From Bacteroidaceae bacterium (GTDB taxonomy: Bacteria; Bacteroidota; Bacteroidia; Bacteroidales; Bacteroidaceae), in NCBI GenBank assembly GCA_024398715.1, contig JAKSIP010000007.1, positions 19,841 to 83,840 on the forward strand: 64,000 nt of DNA, given 5' to 3'. Position 1 is the stretch's first letter. Each line of letters begins with the position of its first letter. Positions 37,240-45,964 of this stretch are shown in pieces. The notes under the pieces were generated by a model, which did no database searches, was not told the DNA's origin, and saw only the letters and a list, made by a program, of their open reading frames with translations. Both the position numbers and the translations under genes were made by a program.

Positions 37240-37247
37240 CAAAGTTA
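37240..37247 (-). promoter_or_regulatory. promoter -7 element upstream of hisH
   Basis: On the minus strand TAACTTTG, a full TAnnTTTG match, lies 21 bases before the hisH ATG. It may serve the whole hisH-to-lepA run, since no comparably good element is seen inside it. Confidence 0.6.
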
Positions 37248-37292
37248 CAAAAAAATGGTGTTTGTCTATATATATAATAAAGGGAAAAAATG

Positions 37293-37324
37293 GTTGTGAG
37301 ATTTAATTAATATGAGTAAATTTG
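37293..37324 (+). promoter_or_regulatory. ileS promoter
   Basis: GTTG (37293-37296), a 20-base spacer and TAAATTTG (37317-37324) match the Bacteroidota promoter with one mismatch in the -33 element. It lies 37 bases before the ileS ATG. Confidence 0.6.
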
Positions 37325-37361
37325 CAAAATTTTAAAAGAAACAGCTAAACAGCAATAAATA

Positions 37362-40300
37362 ATGAACCAAAAGTTTACGGAACGTGGAATGTTGGACCTG
37401 TCCCAGGTCAACAAGGATGTGCTTGGCGAATGGCTGAAGGAAAGCCTTTTTGAACGCAGTATCAAGGAAAGGGAAGGCGCCCCTTCGTTTGTGTTTTATG
37501 AGGGACCTCCTTCGGCAAACGGAATGCCGGGCATTCACCATGTGATGGCACGAACAATAAAGGACAGTTTCTGCCGCTACAAGACCATGTGCGGTTATAA
37601 GGTAAACCGTAAGGCAGGATGGGATACTCACGGACTTCCTGTTGAACTTGGTGTGGAAAAGAGCCTGAATATTACAAAAGAGGACATCGGTACAAAAATC
37701 TCTGTTGACGATTATAACCGCCAGTGCCGTCTTGAAGTAATGAAATATAAGGAGAAATGGAGCGACCTTACACGCAAGATAGGATATTGGGTTGACCTTG
37801 AAGACCCATACATTACTTATGACAACCGTTACATTGAATCTTTGTGGTGGCTGCTCAAGGAACTCTATAAAAAAGGTTATCTTTACAAAGGCTATACAAT
37901 CCAGCCATACTCTCCGGCCGCCGGAACAGGCTTGTCAAGCCACGAGTTGAACCAGCCGGGATGTTACCGCGATGTGAAGGATACAACGGTGACTGCCCAG
38001 TTCCACATAGTGAATCCCAAACCGGAGTGGACAAAGTGGGGTAACGCATATTTTCTTGCGTGGACAACAACTCCGTGGACACTGCCTTCAAATACCGCTC
38101 TCTGCGTAGGTAAAAAGATTGAATATGTTGCAGTGGAAACATACAATCCGTACAGTGCTGAAAAAGAGTGTGTCATTCTGGCAAAGAACCGTCTGAACGC
38201 ATATTTCAGTGCCGACGGTGCAAATGTCCCGATGGAAGCTTATCAGAAGGGAGACAAGGTAATCCCATACCGCGTAATAGCCGAATATACGGGAGCAGAT
38301 CTGCTTGATATCAGGTATGAACAGCTTTTCCCATGGGTGAAGCCTGTTGATATGCAGGGAAAAGGTCAGTTCAAAATCAGCGATAAGGGCTTCCGTGTAA
38401 TTCACGGAGACTATGTTACTACAGAAGACGGTACGGGTATTGTACATATTGCTCCTACGTTCGGTGCCGATGATGCTTTTGTAGCCAAGGCTGCAGGAAT
38501 ACCTTCATTGTACATGGTGACAAAGAAAGGCGAACCGCGTCCTATGGTTGACTTTACCGGCAAATACTGGTTGCAGAAAGATCTTGACGAATCATTCCTG
38601 AGCGAATGTGTCAGGACCGATGCCTACGCTGAATATGAAGGTGCGTTTGTAAAGAATGCATATAATCCCAAATATACTGTTAACGGCAAATATGACCAGG
38701 ATGCCGCTCAGAAAGACGAGGATCTGAACATATACATCTGCCTCAAGATGAAACAGGATGGTACCGCTTTCAAAATTGAGAAACATGTACACAACTATCC
38801 CCATTGCTGGCGTACCGACAAACCTGTAATCTATTATCCGCTTGACAGTTGGTTTATCAAGGCAAGCAGTGCCAAAGAGCGTATGTCCGAATTGAATGGG
38901 ACCATAAAATGGAAACCTGAATCAACCGGTACCGGACGTTTCGGAAAATGGCTTGAGAATCTCAATGACTGGAACCTGAGCCGTTCCCGCTATTGGGGGA
39001 CTCCGCTTCCTATCTGGCGTAACGATGAAGGAGAGGAGATATGCATAGGTTCTGTTGAAGAACTCTATAACGAAATTGAAAAATCCGTTGCTGCAGGTGT
39101 AATGAAGTCCAATCCTTTCAAGGAAAAAGGCTTTGTTCCGGGAGACTACAGTGCAGCCAATTATGACAAGATAGATTTGCATCGCCCATATGTTGACTAC
39201 ATTGTGCTTGTGTCGGCATCGGGTAAGGAACTGAAACGTGAAACGGACCTGATTGATGTCTGGTTTGACAGCGGTGCAATGCCTTTTGCACAGATGCATT
39301 ATCCGTTTGAGAATAAGGAAATTATTGACAACGGTACTGTTTACCCTGCAGACTTTATTGCAGAGGGTGTTGACCAGACACGAGGCTGGTTCTATACGCT
39401 GCATGCAATTTCCACAATGATAAAAGACAGTGTTGCATACAAGGCTGTCATTTCAAACGGTCTTGTTCTTGACAAGAACGGAAACAAAATGAGCAAGCGT
39501 CTTGGCAATGCTGTGGAACCTTTCCAGGCAATAGAACAATACGGCAGCGATGCCCTGCGCTGGTACATGATTACCAATGCGCAGCCTTGGGATAACCTCA
39601 AGTTTGATACTGAAGGTGTTACAGAGTGTGTCCGCAAGTTCTTTGGAACATTGCACAATACATACAAGTTCTTTGCACAGTATGCGAATGTTGACGGCTT
39701 TACAGGTCTGGAAAGCCCGGTTGGCCAGTGTGACCTTCAGGTTATTGACCGCTGGATATTGAGCGAACTCAACACTCTTGTAAAAGGTGTCCGCGAGAGT
39801 CTTGACGATTATGAGCCTACGCGTGCCGGCCGTCTTGTTCAGGATTTTGTAAATGACTATCTGTCAAACTGGTATGTACATCTGACACGTGAACGTTATT
39901 GGGGTAAAGAGCTGACGGCAGACAAACTTGCAGCATATCAGACTCTGTACAAGTGCCTTGAAACGGTTGCTCTTCTTATGGCTCCTATTGCTCCGTTCTA
40001 TGCCGACCGTCTGTACCGCGATCTGCATGTAAACATTGACGGCGGTAAACAATCCGTTCATCTGGCCTTGTTCCCTGAATATAACAAGGAAATGGTGGAC
40101 AAAGAACTGGAGACCCGTATGGAACTTGCGCAAAAGATCACTTCTATGGTTCTTGCATTGCGCAAACGCGATGATGTCAAGATTAATGTGCGCAAGCCGT
40201 TGCAGAAAATACTTATTCCTGCCGATGCCGCATTACGTTCTCATCTTGAACCTGTAAGCGAACTGATCCGCGGTGAGGTCAATGTCAAGGAGATTGAATT

Positions 40301-40856
40301 TGCGGGAGAAGGGGATAACGGCATTCTTGTCAAGAAGGTCAAATGCAACTTCAAACTTTTGGGCAAACGTTTCGGTGCTCTTATGAAAAGTGTTGCCGCC
40401 GCTGTTCAGAACATGTCCCAGAAAGATATTGCCGAACTTCAGGAAAAAGGCGAATTCACATTCAATATTGATGGCACACAGGCTGTTGTCAATACAACCG
40501 AGGTTGAAATATTCAGTCAGGATATTCCCGGCTGGGTTGTAGCAAACGAAGGTGTTCTTACAGTTGCTCTTGACATACAGCTTACTCCTGAGTTGCAGCG
40601 CGAAGGACTTGCCCGTGAACTGAAGAAACGTATTCAGGATATGCGCAAGGCTACAGGTCTTGAAATTACAGACAGAATAGAGGTGAAACTTGGTGCAGAC
40701 AGTCCAATGCAGACAGTCCTTGACGAGTGGGGTGAATGGATCTCACAGCAGGTTCTTGCCGACAAGTTGGAACTGGTCAATTCTGACCTGTTACAGGATG
40801 CTGATAATGTGAATATTGATGATATGGTGATAAAGATTCAAATAACTAAAAAATAA
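37362..40856 (+). CDS. ileS: isoleucyl-tRNA synthetase
   Basis: Class I aminoacyl-tRNA synthetase (1164 residues) charging tRNA-Ile. The HIGH-type motif is PPSANGMPGIHHV (His-Val form common in IleRS), the conserved GWDTHGLPVE is near residue 90, and KMSKR is in LDKNGNKMSKRLGN. The CP1 editing domain occupies roughly residues 190-400. The C terminus lacks the two-Cys-pair zinc ribbon of E. coli-type IleRS and instead has the longer extension seen in the eukaryote-like type 2 enzymes, which are often less sensitive to mupirocin (family knowledge, not shown here). The dksA-like gene begins 5 bases after the stop, so they share a transcript. Confidence 0.96.
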   Translation: MNQKFTERGMLDLSQVNKDVLGEWLKESLFERSIKEREGAPSFVFYEGPPSANGMPGIHHVMARTIKDSFCRYKTMCGYKVNRKAGWDTHGLPVELGVEKSLNITKEDIGTKISVDDYNRQCRLEVMKYKEKWSDLTRKIGYWVDLEDPYITYDNRYIESLWWLLKELYKKGYLYKGYTIQPYSPAAGTGLSSHELNQPGCYRDVKDTTVTAQFHIVNPKPEWTKWGNAYFLAWTTTPWTLPSNTALCVGKKIEYVAVETYNPYSAEKECVILAKNRLNAYFSADGANVPMEAYQKGDKVIPYRVIAEYTGADLLDIRYEQLFPWVKPVDMQGKGQFKISDKGFRVIHGDYVTTEDGTGIVHIAPTFGADDAFVAKAAGIPSLYMVTKKGEPRPMVDFTGKYWLQKDLDESFLSECVRTDAYAEYEGAFVKNAYNPKYTVNGKYDQDAAQKDEDLNIYICLKMKQDGTAFKIEKHVHNYPHCWRTDKPVIYYPLDSWFIKASSAKERMSELNGTIKWKPESTGTGRFGKWLENLNDWNLSRSRYWGTPLPIWRNDEGEEICIGSVEELYNEIEKSVAAGVMKSNPFKEKGFVPGDYSAANYDKIDLHRPYVDYIVLVSASGKELKRETDLIDVWFDSGAMPFAQMHYPFENKEIIDNGTVYPADFIAEGVDQTRGWFYTLHAISTMIKDSVAYKAVISNGLVLDKNGNKMSKRLGNAVEPFQAIEQYGSDALRWYMITNAQPWDNLKFDTEGVTECVRKFFGTLHNTYKFFAQYANVDGFTGLESPVGQCDLQVIDRWILSELNTLVKGVRESLDDYEPTRAGRLVQDFVNDYLSNWYVHLTRERYWGKELTADKLAAYQTLYKCLETVALLMAPIAPFYADRLYRDLHVNIDGGKQSVHLALFPEYNKEMVDKELETRMELAQKITSMVLALRKRDDVKINVRKPLQKILIPADAALRSHLEPVSELIRGEVNVKEIEFAGEGDNGILVKKVKCNFKLLGKRFGALMKSVAAAVQNMSQKDIAELQEKGEFTFNIDGTQAVVNTTEVEIFSQDIPGWVVANEGVLTVALDIQLTPELQREGLARELKKRIQDMRKATGLEITDRIEVKLGADSPMQTVLDEWGEWISQQVLADKLELVNSDLLQDADNVNIDDMVIKIQITKK

Positions 40857-40861
40857 AGTGT

Positions 40862-41242
40862 ATGGAGAAACATCATTATGGTGATGCCGAGTTGGCGGAA
40901 TTTCGTAAGGTTATAACAGAAAAACTTGAAATTGCTCAGAGAGATTATGATACGTTGAAGGCATCTTTGATGAATGCGGACAACAATCGTGCAGACGATA
41001 CGGCACCAACATACAAGGTTCTGGAAGAAGGTGCAAATACTCTGTCCAAAGAAGAAACCACACGTCTGGCCCAGCGTCAGATGAAGTTTATACAGTCATT
41101 GCAGGGCGCACTGGTCCGCATTGAAAACAAGACATACGGTGTGTGCCGCGAATGTGGAGAACTTATTCCTCAAGGACGTCTCAATGCAGTACCTCATGCA
41201 ACTTTGTGCATAAGCTGCAAGGACAAACAGAGCAAGAGATAA
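40862..41242 (+). CDS. TraR/DksA family zinc-finger regulator
   Basis: A 126-residue protein with a long N-terminal coiled-coil (residues about 10-90) and a C4 zinc finger near the end (CRECGELIPQGRLNAVP then CISCK). Such proteins enter the secondary channel of RNA polymerase and alter initiation, often together with ppGpp. The coiled-coil is shorter than in E. coli DksA, as is usual in Bacteroidota. It sits between ileS and lspA in a tight run (5 and 7 bases), an arrangement seen in other Bacteroidales. Confidence 0.9.
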   Translation: MEKHHYGDAELAEFRKVITEKLEIAQRDYDTLKASLMNADNNRADDTAPTYKVLEEGANTLSKEETTRLAQRQMKFIQSLQGALVRIENKTYGVCRECGELIPQGRLNAVPHATLCISCKDKQSKR

Positions 41243-41249
41243 CAGACAT

Positions 41250-41966
41250 ATGGATGCTTCCAATAATGCCGTTGATAAAGACCTGCAGATAAAACGTAAC
41301 AGGCGGGCCGTTATTTGGGTTGTGGTGTTGGCGTTGATTGTTGACCAGGCTACCAAAATCCTGGTCAAGACCAATATGCTTATCGGCAATGACAATGCTA
41401 TCAATATACTTCCCTGGTTCAAAATATGTTTTATTGAGAACAACGGAATGGCATTCGGTATGGAAATAGGCGGAAAACTGTTCCTGTCTCTATTCCGTAT
41501 TGCTGCTATCGGCCTTATTGTGTATCTGATCAACAGACTTGTCAAGTCCAACAGATTTCCAAGGGGGTTTCTTGTATGTCTTGCATTCCTTGTTGCCGGC
41601 GCCACGGGAAATATTCTTGATTCAATGTTTTACGGTTTGATTTTTACTGAAAGCGGTATTCATGCCGGAGGTGTTTCCAAACTGGTTGACTTTGGATACG
41701 GATATGCTCCGTTCCTTTATGGAAAGGTTGTGGATATGCTCTATTTCCCTTTATGGAGATGGCCTGATTTTATCCCTTTCATAGGCGGTAGAATTTTCTT
41801 CCGTCCTGTTTTCAATATTGCTGACTGCTGTATTACCTGTAGCGTATTCTCTCTTCTGCTGTTCTACAGACAATCTCTGTCTGCCGCTTTTGCTATGATA
41901 GAAACAGAGTCTGTCAGGAGAAAAATTAAGAAAGACAAGAGTGAAGAAAACAACTCCGGCATATAA
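41250..41966 (+). CDS. lspA: lipoprotein signal peptidase II
   Basis: Inner-membrane aspartyl protease that removes signal peptides from prolipoproteins just before the lipidated Cys. Four helices are visible; the catalytic Asp residues are in GATGNILDSMFYG and KVVDMLYFPLW. The family Asn motif is present in IENNGMAFGM. At 238 residues it is longer than E. coli LspA (164), owing to an insertion between the catalytic Asp residues and a C-terminal tail, both typical of Bacteroidota. Its 3' end overlaps the next gene by 26 bases. The fimbrillins and other lipoproteins in this window would be substrates. Confidence 0.95.
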   Translation: MDASNNAVDKDLQIKRNRRAVIWVVVLALIVDQATKILVKTNMLIGNDNAINILPWFKICFIENNGMAFGMEIGGKLFLSLFRIAAIGLIVYLINRLVKSNRFPRGFLVCLAFLVAGATGNILDSMFYGLIFTESGIHAGGVSKLVDFGYGYAPFLYGKVVDMLYFPLWRWPDFIPFIGGRIFFRPVFNIADCCITCSVFSLLLFYRQSLSAAFAMIETESVRRKIKKDKSEENNSGI

Positions 41967-42717
41967 ATTTCTCTTTGTGTCATTGTTGCTCCTGTTGTTT
42001 TCAGGGTGTCAGACAAGACGCGGTGAGGGAGTGCTTTCTCCGCGTGTTATGGAACGTGTCCTGTATGATTACCATATGGCTCAGTCTATGGCAATGGCTT
42101 TACCAAGAGATCGCCGTTATGAAAGAGAACTGTTCTATCAATACGTATTTGACAAGAACCATATAACAAAAGAAGAGTTTGAAACTTCTATCAGATGGTA
42201 CACGCGTTATCCTAAGGATTTTCATCAGATATATGTAAATGTGCGTGCCAAGGCTGAATCTGAAAGAAAAAAAGCCGCTTCTGTACTTGAAAAAATCAAC
42301 AAGGTTTCTTTCAGTGTGTTTAGCGGCGATAGTGTGGATTTGTGGTACTTGCCCCATACTCAAATTTTTGCAAGCAATCCATATTCACAGACAATGAGAT
42401 TTGCCATTCAGCACGATACTACGTTCTACAGTGGTGACAGCCTGTACTGGAATATGAATCCGCTCTTTATCTCTGTAAATGATTCAATACGGACTGCGCA
42501 GAGCGCTTATCTGTCCTTAAATATAAACTACAGGGATTCCATCACTGCATTCGATACCCTGGTGACACTGAACGATTCTCTGTCTTTCCCTTTTGTTCTT
42601 AGTAAAAAACAGATTTTCAAGAATATTGAAGGCGCTATCCATTATATTCCGTCAGAATATAACGATTGCTCTTTTCTGCTCATGGATGATATAACATTAA
42701 TCCGTAAGCATAACTGA
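41941..42717 (+). CDS. DUF4296 lipoprotein
   Basis: A 258-residue lipoprotein beginning at GTG with the signal FLFVSLLLLLFSGC. The segment VLSPRVMERVLYDYHMAQSMA is the hallmark of DUF4296, a Bacteroidota-only family of unknown function commonly found next to lspA. The rest is a beta-rich periplasmic or outer-membrane-facing part with no recognised motif. The gene overlaps lspA by 26 bases and is followed by the TamL-like gene after 7 bases. The neighbourhood suggests a role in lipoprotein handling or outer-membrane biogenesis; this is inference only. Confidence 0.8.
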   Translation: MKKTTPAYKFLFVSLLLLLFSGCQTRRGEGVLSPRVMERVLYDYHMAQSMAMALPRDRRYERELFYQYVFDKNHITKEEFETSIRWYTRYPKDFHQIYVNVRAKAESERKKAASVLEKINKVSFSVFSGDSVDLWYLPHTQIFASNPYSQTMRFAIQHDTTFYSGDSLYWNMNPLFISVNDSIRTAQSAYLSLNINYRDSITAFDTLVTLNDSLSFPFVLSKKQIFKNIEGAIHYIPSEYNDCSFLLMDDITLIRKHN

Positions 42718-42724
42718 TTATGGC

Positions 42725-45067
42725 ATGTTTTGTAGAGGACTCAAATATTTTATCTGCTTACTGTTTGTTTCAACACTGACAGTATCCTGTTCCATCTACA
42801 AAAATGTTCCGCAGGACAGTTATCTGCTTGATAAAATTTCTGTTTCGGTAGAAAAGGACCCCGAAACGGGCAGCACAATCTCCAAGAATAATATCAAACA
42901 GTACATATATCAGCACCCTAATACTAAATGGTTGGGTTTCTGGCGTGCTCCAGTCAGACTCTATTCCATGTTCGGTGGAGAAAAAAAGAAAGCCAAAAAG
43001 AAGAAAGATGGCGGGCAGGCTGTTTTCAATACAATGGGTCAGGCTCCAGTCATTTACAATGAACGCATGACAGACATTTCCTGTCTTGATATTACAAAGG
43101 CACTTGTTGAAAACGGATTTCTTCATGGATCAGTATCTTCTGAACTCTCATATTACAAAAAACCGAGAGTTAAGGTTACGTATAATGTCACTTTGAACCA
43201 AAGGTATTCAATTGAATCTCTTGAAAGGGTGGTGCGCGATTCCACAATTGAAGATATCATTCTGGCCGATTCCGTCAATTCACTGCTTTTTGTGAACGGT
43301 CCGTTCTCTATCCGTCAGTTGGATTCGGAACGCGCCCGAATTACCGATGTCATGCATCAGAAGGGATATTACCATTTCAATAAGGATCATATATGGTTTG
43401 TTGCCGATACTTTGGAGAATTCCACAAAGGTTGGCCTTACAATGTATGTTGACCGCTATTTCAACGAGGAAACAGGGCAGGAAGAACCTCACAGCGTATT
43501 TTCAATTGGCAAGATAGACTATATATTTACAGAAAATGCCGGCTTTTCCGATGATTATAGGGATACACTGAAATCTCAGGATTTTGACAACTATTCCGTC
43601 TATTTCAAGAAAAAGAGAATACTGAGACCAACTATAATTGACAAACACTCCATTCTAAGAACCGGTATGATATACAATGCAGACTCATTGGAAAGTACCC
43701 GTTCTTCTCTGGCAAAACTTTCAATACTCAAATATACGCATTACAATCTGGTAGAAAACAATCAGGATAAAACCCTGGACACCAGAGTATATCTTGTTAC
43801 CAACAAGTCCAACAGCGTGAAGCTTCAGGTAGAAGGTACAAATACGGCCGGTGATCTTGGTGCCGCCGCTTTGCTGTCCTGGTCAAACAGAAATATGTTT
43901 GGCGGCTCGGAACTGTTTACGGTTACATTCCGCGGCGCTTTTGAGGCAATCAACAATCTTCCCGGTTATTCCAATGTGAACAGCTATCTTGAAAACGGCA
44001 TTGAAGCGAAACTTGAAATTCCGCAATTGGTTATTCCTTTTGTTTCTGACCAGTTCCATAGAAACTCTGTCACTACTACCAGATTTGACCTGCAGGTGAA
44101 TCTTCAAAAGCGCCCAGAATTCAATAAGCGGGTGTATTCGGGTGGCTGGAGTTATTCGTGGAATCAGAAGAACGGACAGAAACATAATGTGGATCTGCTT
44201 GGAATAAACTTTCTTACTGTTCCATGGATATCTGAAACTTTCAAGAATGAATATCTTGATCCTATAAAGAATGCAAATTCAATTGTGCGTTATAACTACG
44301 AGGATCTGTTTATTGTGAATTGGGGATATTCATTTTTCTATGATTCTTCCTGGGATAACAATTACCGCTGGTTCCAGTATTATTTCCGTATCAGTGCGGA
44401 AACCGCCGGAAATCTTCTGCAGGCCGGCTGCAAACTGGCACATGCCTCCAAAAACAGTTCCGGACAATATGAACTTGGAAATATTGCGTTTGCACAGTAT
44501 GTCAAACATGACTTTCAGTTTGTGGGAAACTGGAAACTGACTTCCAGACAGAATCTGCTGTTTGATTTTTCATACGGTATTGCATTACCATATGGAAACT
44601 CAAGTTCACTGCCATTTGAAAAACGTTATTTTGCAGGTGGTGCCAACAGTGTACGCGGGTGGCAGGTTCGTGAACTCGGACCTGGCCGGTTCAGTTCCAC
44701 AGACCGTCAGATTGACTATATAAAGCAGTCCGGCGATATTAAACTGTTTGCCAGTCTTGAATACAGGGCAAATATTTTCTGGAAACTTAACGGAGCATTA
44801 TTTGTAGATGCCGGAAATATTTGGACAATAAAGAGCTACGATGAGCAGCCCGGAGGTGAATTCTCTTTCAACAGGTTCTACAAGCAGATTGCCGTTTCTT
44901 ACGGATTGGGCTTGCGCCTTGATTTGAATTTTCTGGTGTTGAGGGTCGATGCCGCAATGAAGGCGTTGAATCCTATTTACGATTCCGGCAGTGACAGATA
45001 TCCTATTATGAATCCTAAGTTCAAAAGAGACTTTGCCTATCATATAGCAGTAGGATATCCTTTTTAG
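42725..45067 (+). CDS. TamL/BamA-like Omp85 family outer-membrane lipoprotein
   Basis: A 780-residue Omp85-superfamily protein. It starts with a lipoprotein signal (LFVSTLTVSC), then POTRA-like periplasmic domains (about residues 30-380) and a C-terminal 16-strand barrel region. The barrel lid motif is visible in FAGGANSVRGWQVRELGPG, and the last strand ends in the aromatic HIAVGYPF. A lipidated Omp85 with a YKNVPQDSYLLDKI start is the Bacteroidota TamL form, the presumed partner of TamB. Here tamB is about 25 kb away. The ATG at 42725 is preferred over 42720, which is in another frame. Role in outer-membrane assembly is by family; substrates are unknown. Confidence 0.88.
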   Translation: MFCRGLKYFICLLFVSTLTVSCSIYKNVPQDSYLLDKISVSVEKDPETGSTISKNNIKQYIYQHPNTKWLGFWRAPVRLYSMFGGEKKKAKKKKDGGQAVFNTMGQAPVIYNERMTDISCLDITKALVENGFLHGSVSSELSYYKKPRVKVTYNVTLNQRYSIESLERVVRDSTIEDIILADSVNSLLFVNGPFSIRQLDSERARITDVMHQKGYYHFNKDHIWFVADTLENSTKVGLTMYVDRYFNEETGQEEPHSVFSIGKIDYIFTENAGFSDDYRDTLKSQDFDNYSVYFKKKRILRPTIIDKHSILRTGMIYNADSLESTRSSLAKLSILKYTHYNLVENNQDKTLDTRVYLVTNKSNSVKLQVEGTNTAGDLGAAALLSWSNRNMFGGSELFTVTFRGAFEAINNLPGYSNVNSYLENGIEAKLEIPQLVIPFVSDQFHRNSVTTTRFDLQVNLQKRPEFNKRVYSGGWSYSWNQKNGQKHNVDLLGINFLTVPWISETFKNEYLDPIKNANSIVRYNYEDLFIVNWGYSFFYDSSWDNNYRWFQYYFRISAETAGNLLQAGCKLAHASKNSSGQYELGNIAFAQYVKHDFQFVGNWKLTSRQNLLFDFSYGIALPYGNSSSLPFEKRYFAGGANSVRGWQVRELGPGRFSSTDRQIDYIKQSGDIKLFASLEYRANIFWKLNGALFVDAGNIWTIKSYDEQPGGEFSFNRFYKQIAVSYGLGLRLDLNFLVLRVDAAMKALNPIYDSGSDRYPIMNPKFKRDFAYHIAVGYPF

Positions 45068-45086
45068 TTATGGGAGTAATTTGACG

Positions 45087-45887
45087 ATGATAAAGTTTAT
45101 TTCTTTGGCAAGCGGCAGTAGCGGGAATTGCTACTATTTGGAATTGAACGGCAAGGGAATTCTGATTGATGCTGGCATTCATGTAAGACAAATCAAGGTG
45201 GGGTTGGGCAATGCCGGTCTTTGTTTTGATAATATTATGGCAGTTTTTGTAACCCATGATCATGCAGACCATATAAAATCCCTTTCTTCTTTGGGAGAAA
45301 AGTATCATTTGCCCATATATGCAACAAAAGAGACTCACATAGGCATAAACAGGAATTATTGCACATCGCCAAAACTGTCGGGTTGTGTACGGTATGTTGA
45401 GAAACTGGTTGCTACTGAACTGTTCGGATTCCGCCTGACTCCTTTCGAGGTTCCTCACGACGGTTCTGACAATGTGGGCTATTTTGTAGAAGCGGATGGT
45501 ATCAATCTGTGTTTTATTACAGATATTGGACATATTACCGATATTGTAAAAGAATATGCGGAAAAAGCCAATTATCTTATTGTTGAATCAAATTACGATA
45601 AGAATATGCTGGATATGGGCCGGTATCCCGCTTTTCTCAAGGCAAGAATATCATCTCCAACCGGACATCTGTGCAATTCAGAGACGGCACGCTTCCTGAC
45701 AGAAATTGTCAATCCTGATATGCATCATATCTGGTTGTGCCATTTGAGTGCAGACAACAATCACCCCGAGATTGCCTTGAAAACCGTAGAAATGGCATTC
45801 AGAAATGTTGGCCTGATAATTGGCAAAGATGTTGAAGTAACGCCATTGAAGAGAACAACACCGTCTTTACTTTACGAATTGGTATAA
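45087..45887 (+). CDS. MBL-fold metallohydrolase (YycJ/WalJ-like)
   Basis: A 266-residue metallo-beta-lactamase-fold hydrolase. The metal-binding motif THDHADH is near residue 55; further ligands are seen at VPHDGSDN, DIGH and CHLS. The opening FISLASGSSGNCYY is typical of the YycJ/WalJ group, which has been linked to DNA-end processing and cell-wall control in other bacteria. The ATG at 45087 is preferred to the TTG at 45081. It follows the TamL-like gene by 19 bases and probably ends the ileS transcript. The substrate is not known. Confidence 0.88.
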   Translation: MIKFISLASGSSGNCYYLELNGKGILIDAGIHVRQIKVGLGNAGLCFDNIMAVFVTHDHADHIKSLSSLGEKYHLPIYATKETHIGINRNYCTSPKLSGCVRYVEKLVATELFGFRLTPFEVPHDGSDNVGYFVEADGINLCFITDIGHITDIVKEYAEKANYLIVESNYDKNMLDMGRYPAFLKARISSPTGHLCNSETARFLTEIVNPDMHHIWLCHLSADNNHPEIALKTVEMAFRNVGLIIGKDVEVTPLKRTTPSLLYELV

Positions 45888-45903
45888 AATAACAGTCTGT
45901 GTG

Positions 45904-45934
45904 ATTGATTGTTGTTGTTTTTTTATTAAATTCG
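45904..45934 (+). promoter_or_regulatory. possible promoter of the cation/H+ antiporter gene
   Basis: ATTG (45904-45907), a 19-base spacer and TAAATTCG (45927-45934) each differ by one base from the TTTG/TAnnTTTG consensus. The leader to the GTG at 45965 would be about 24 bases. Confidence 0.35.
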
Positions 45935-45964
45935 TGCAGTTGAATCAATTTAAACATTGTTATT

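Noticed and set aside
42720..42724. ATG at 42720 as the start of the TamL-like gene
   Set aside because: It is in a different frame; only the ATG at 42725 leads into the lipoprotein signal.
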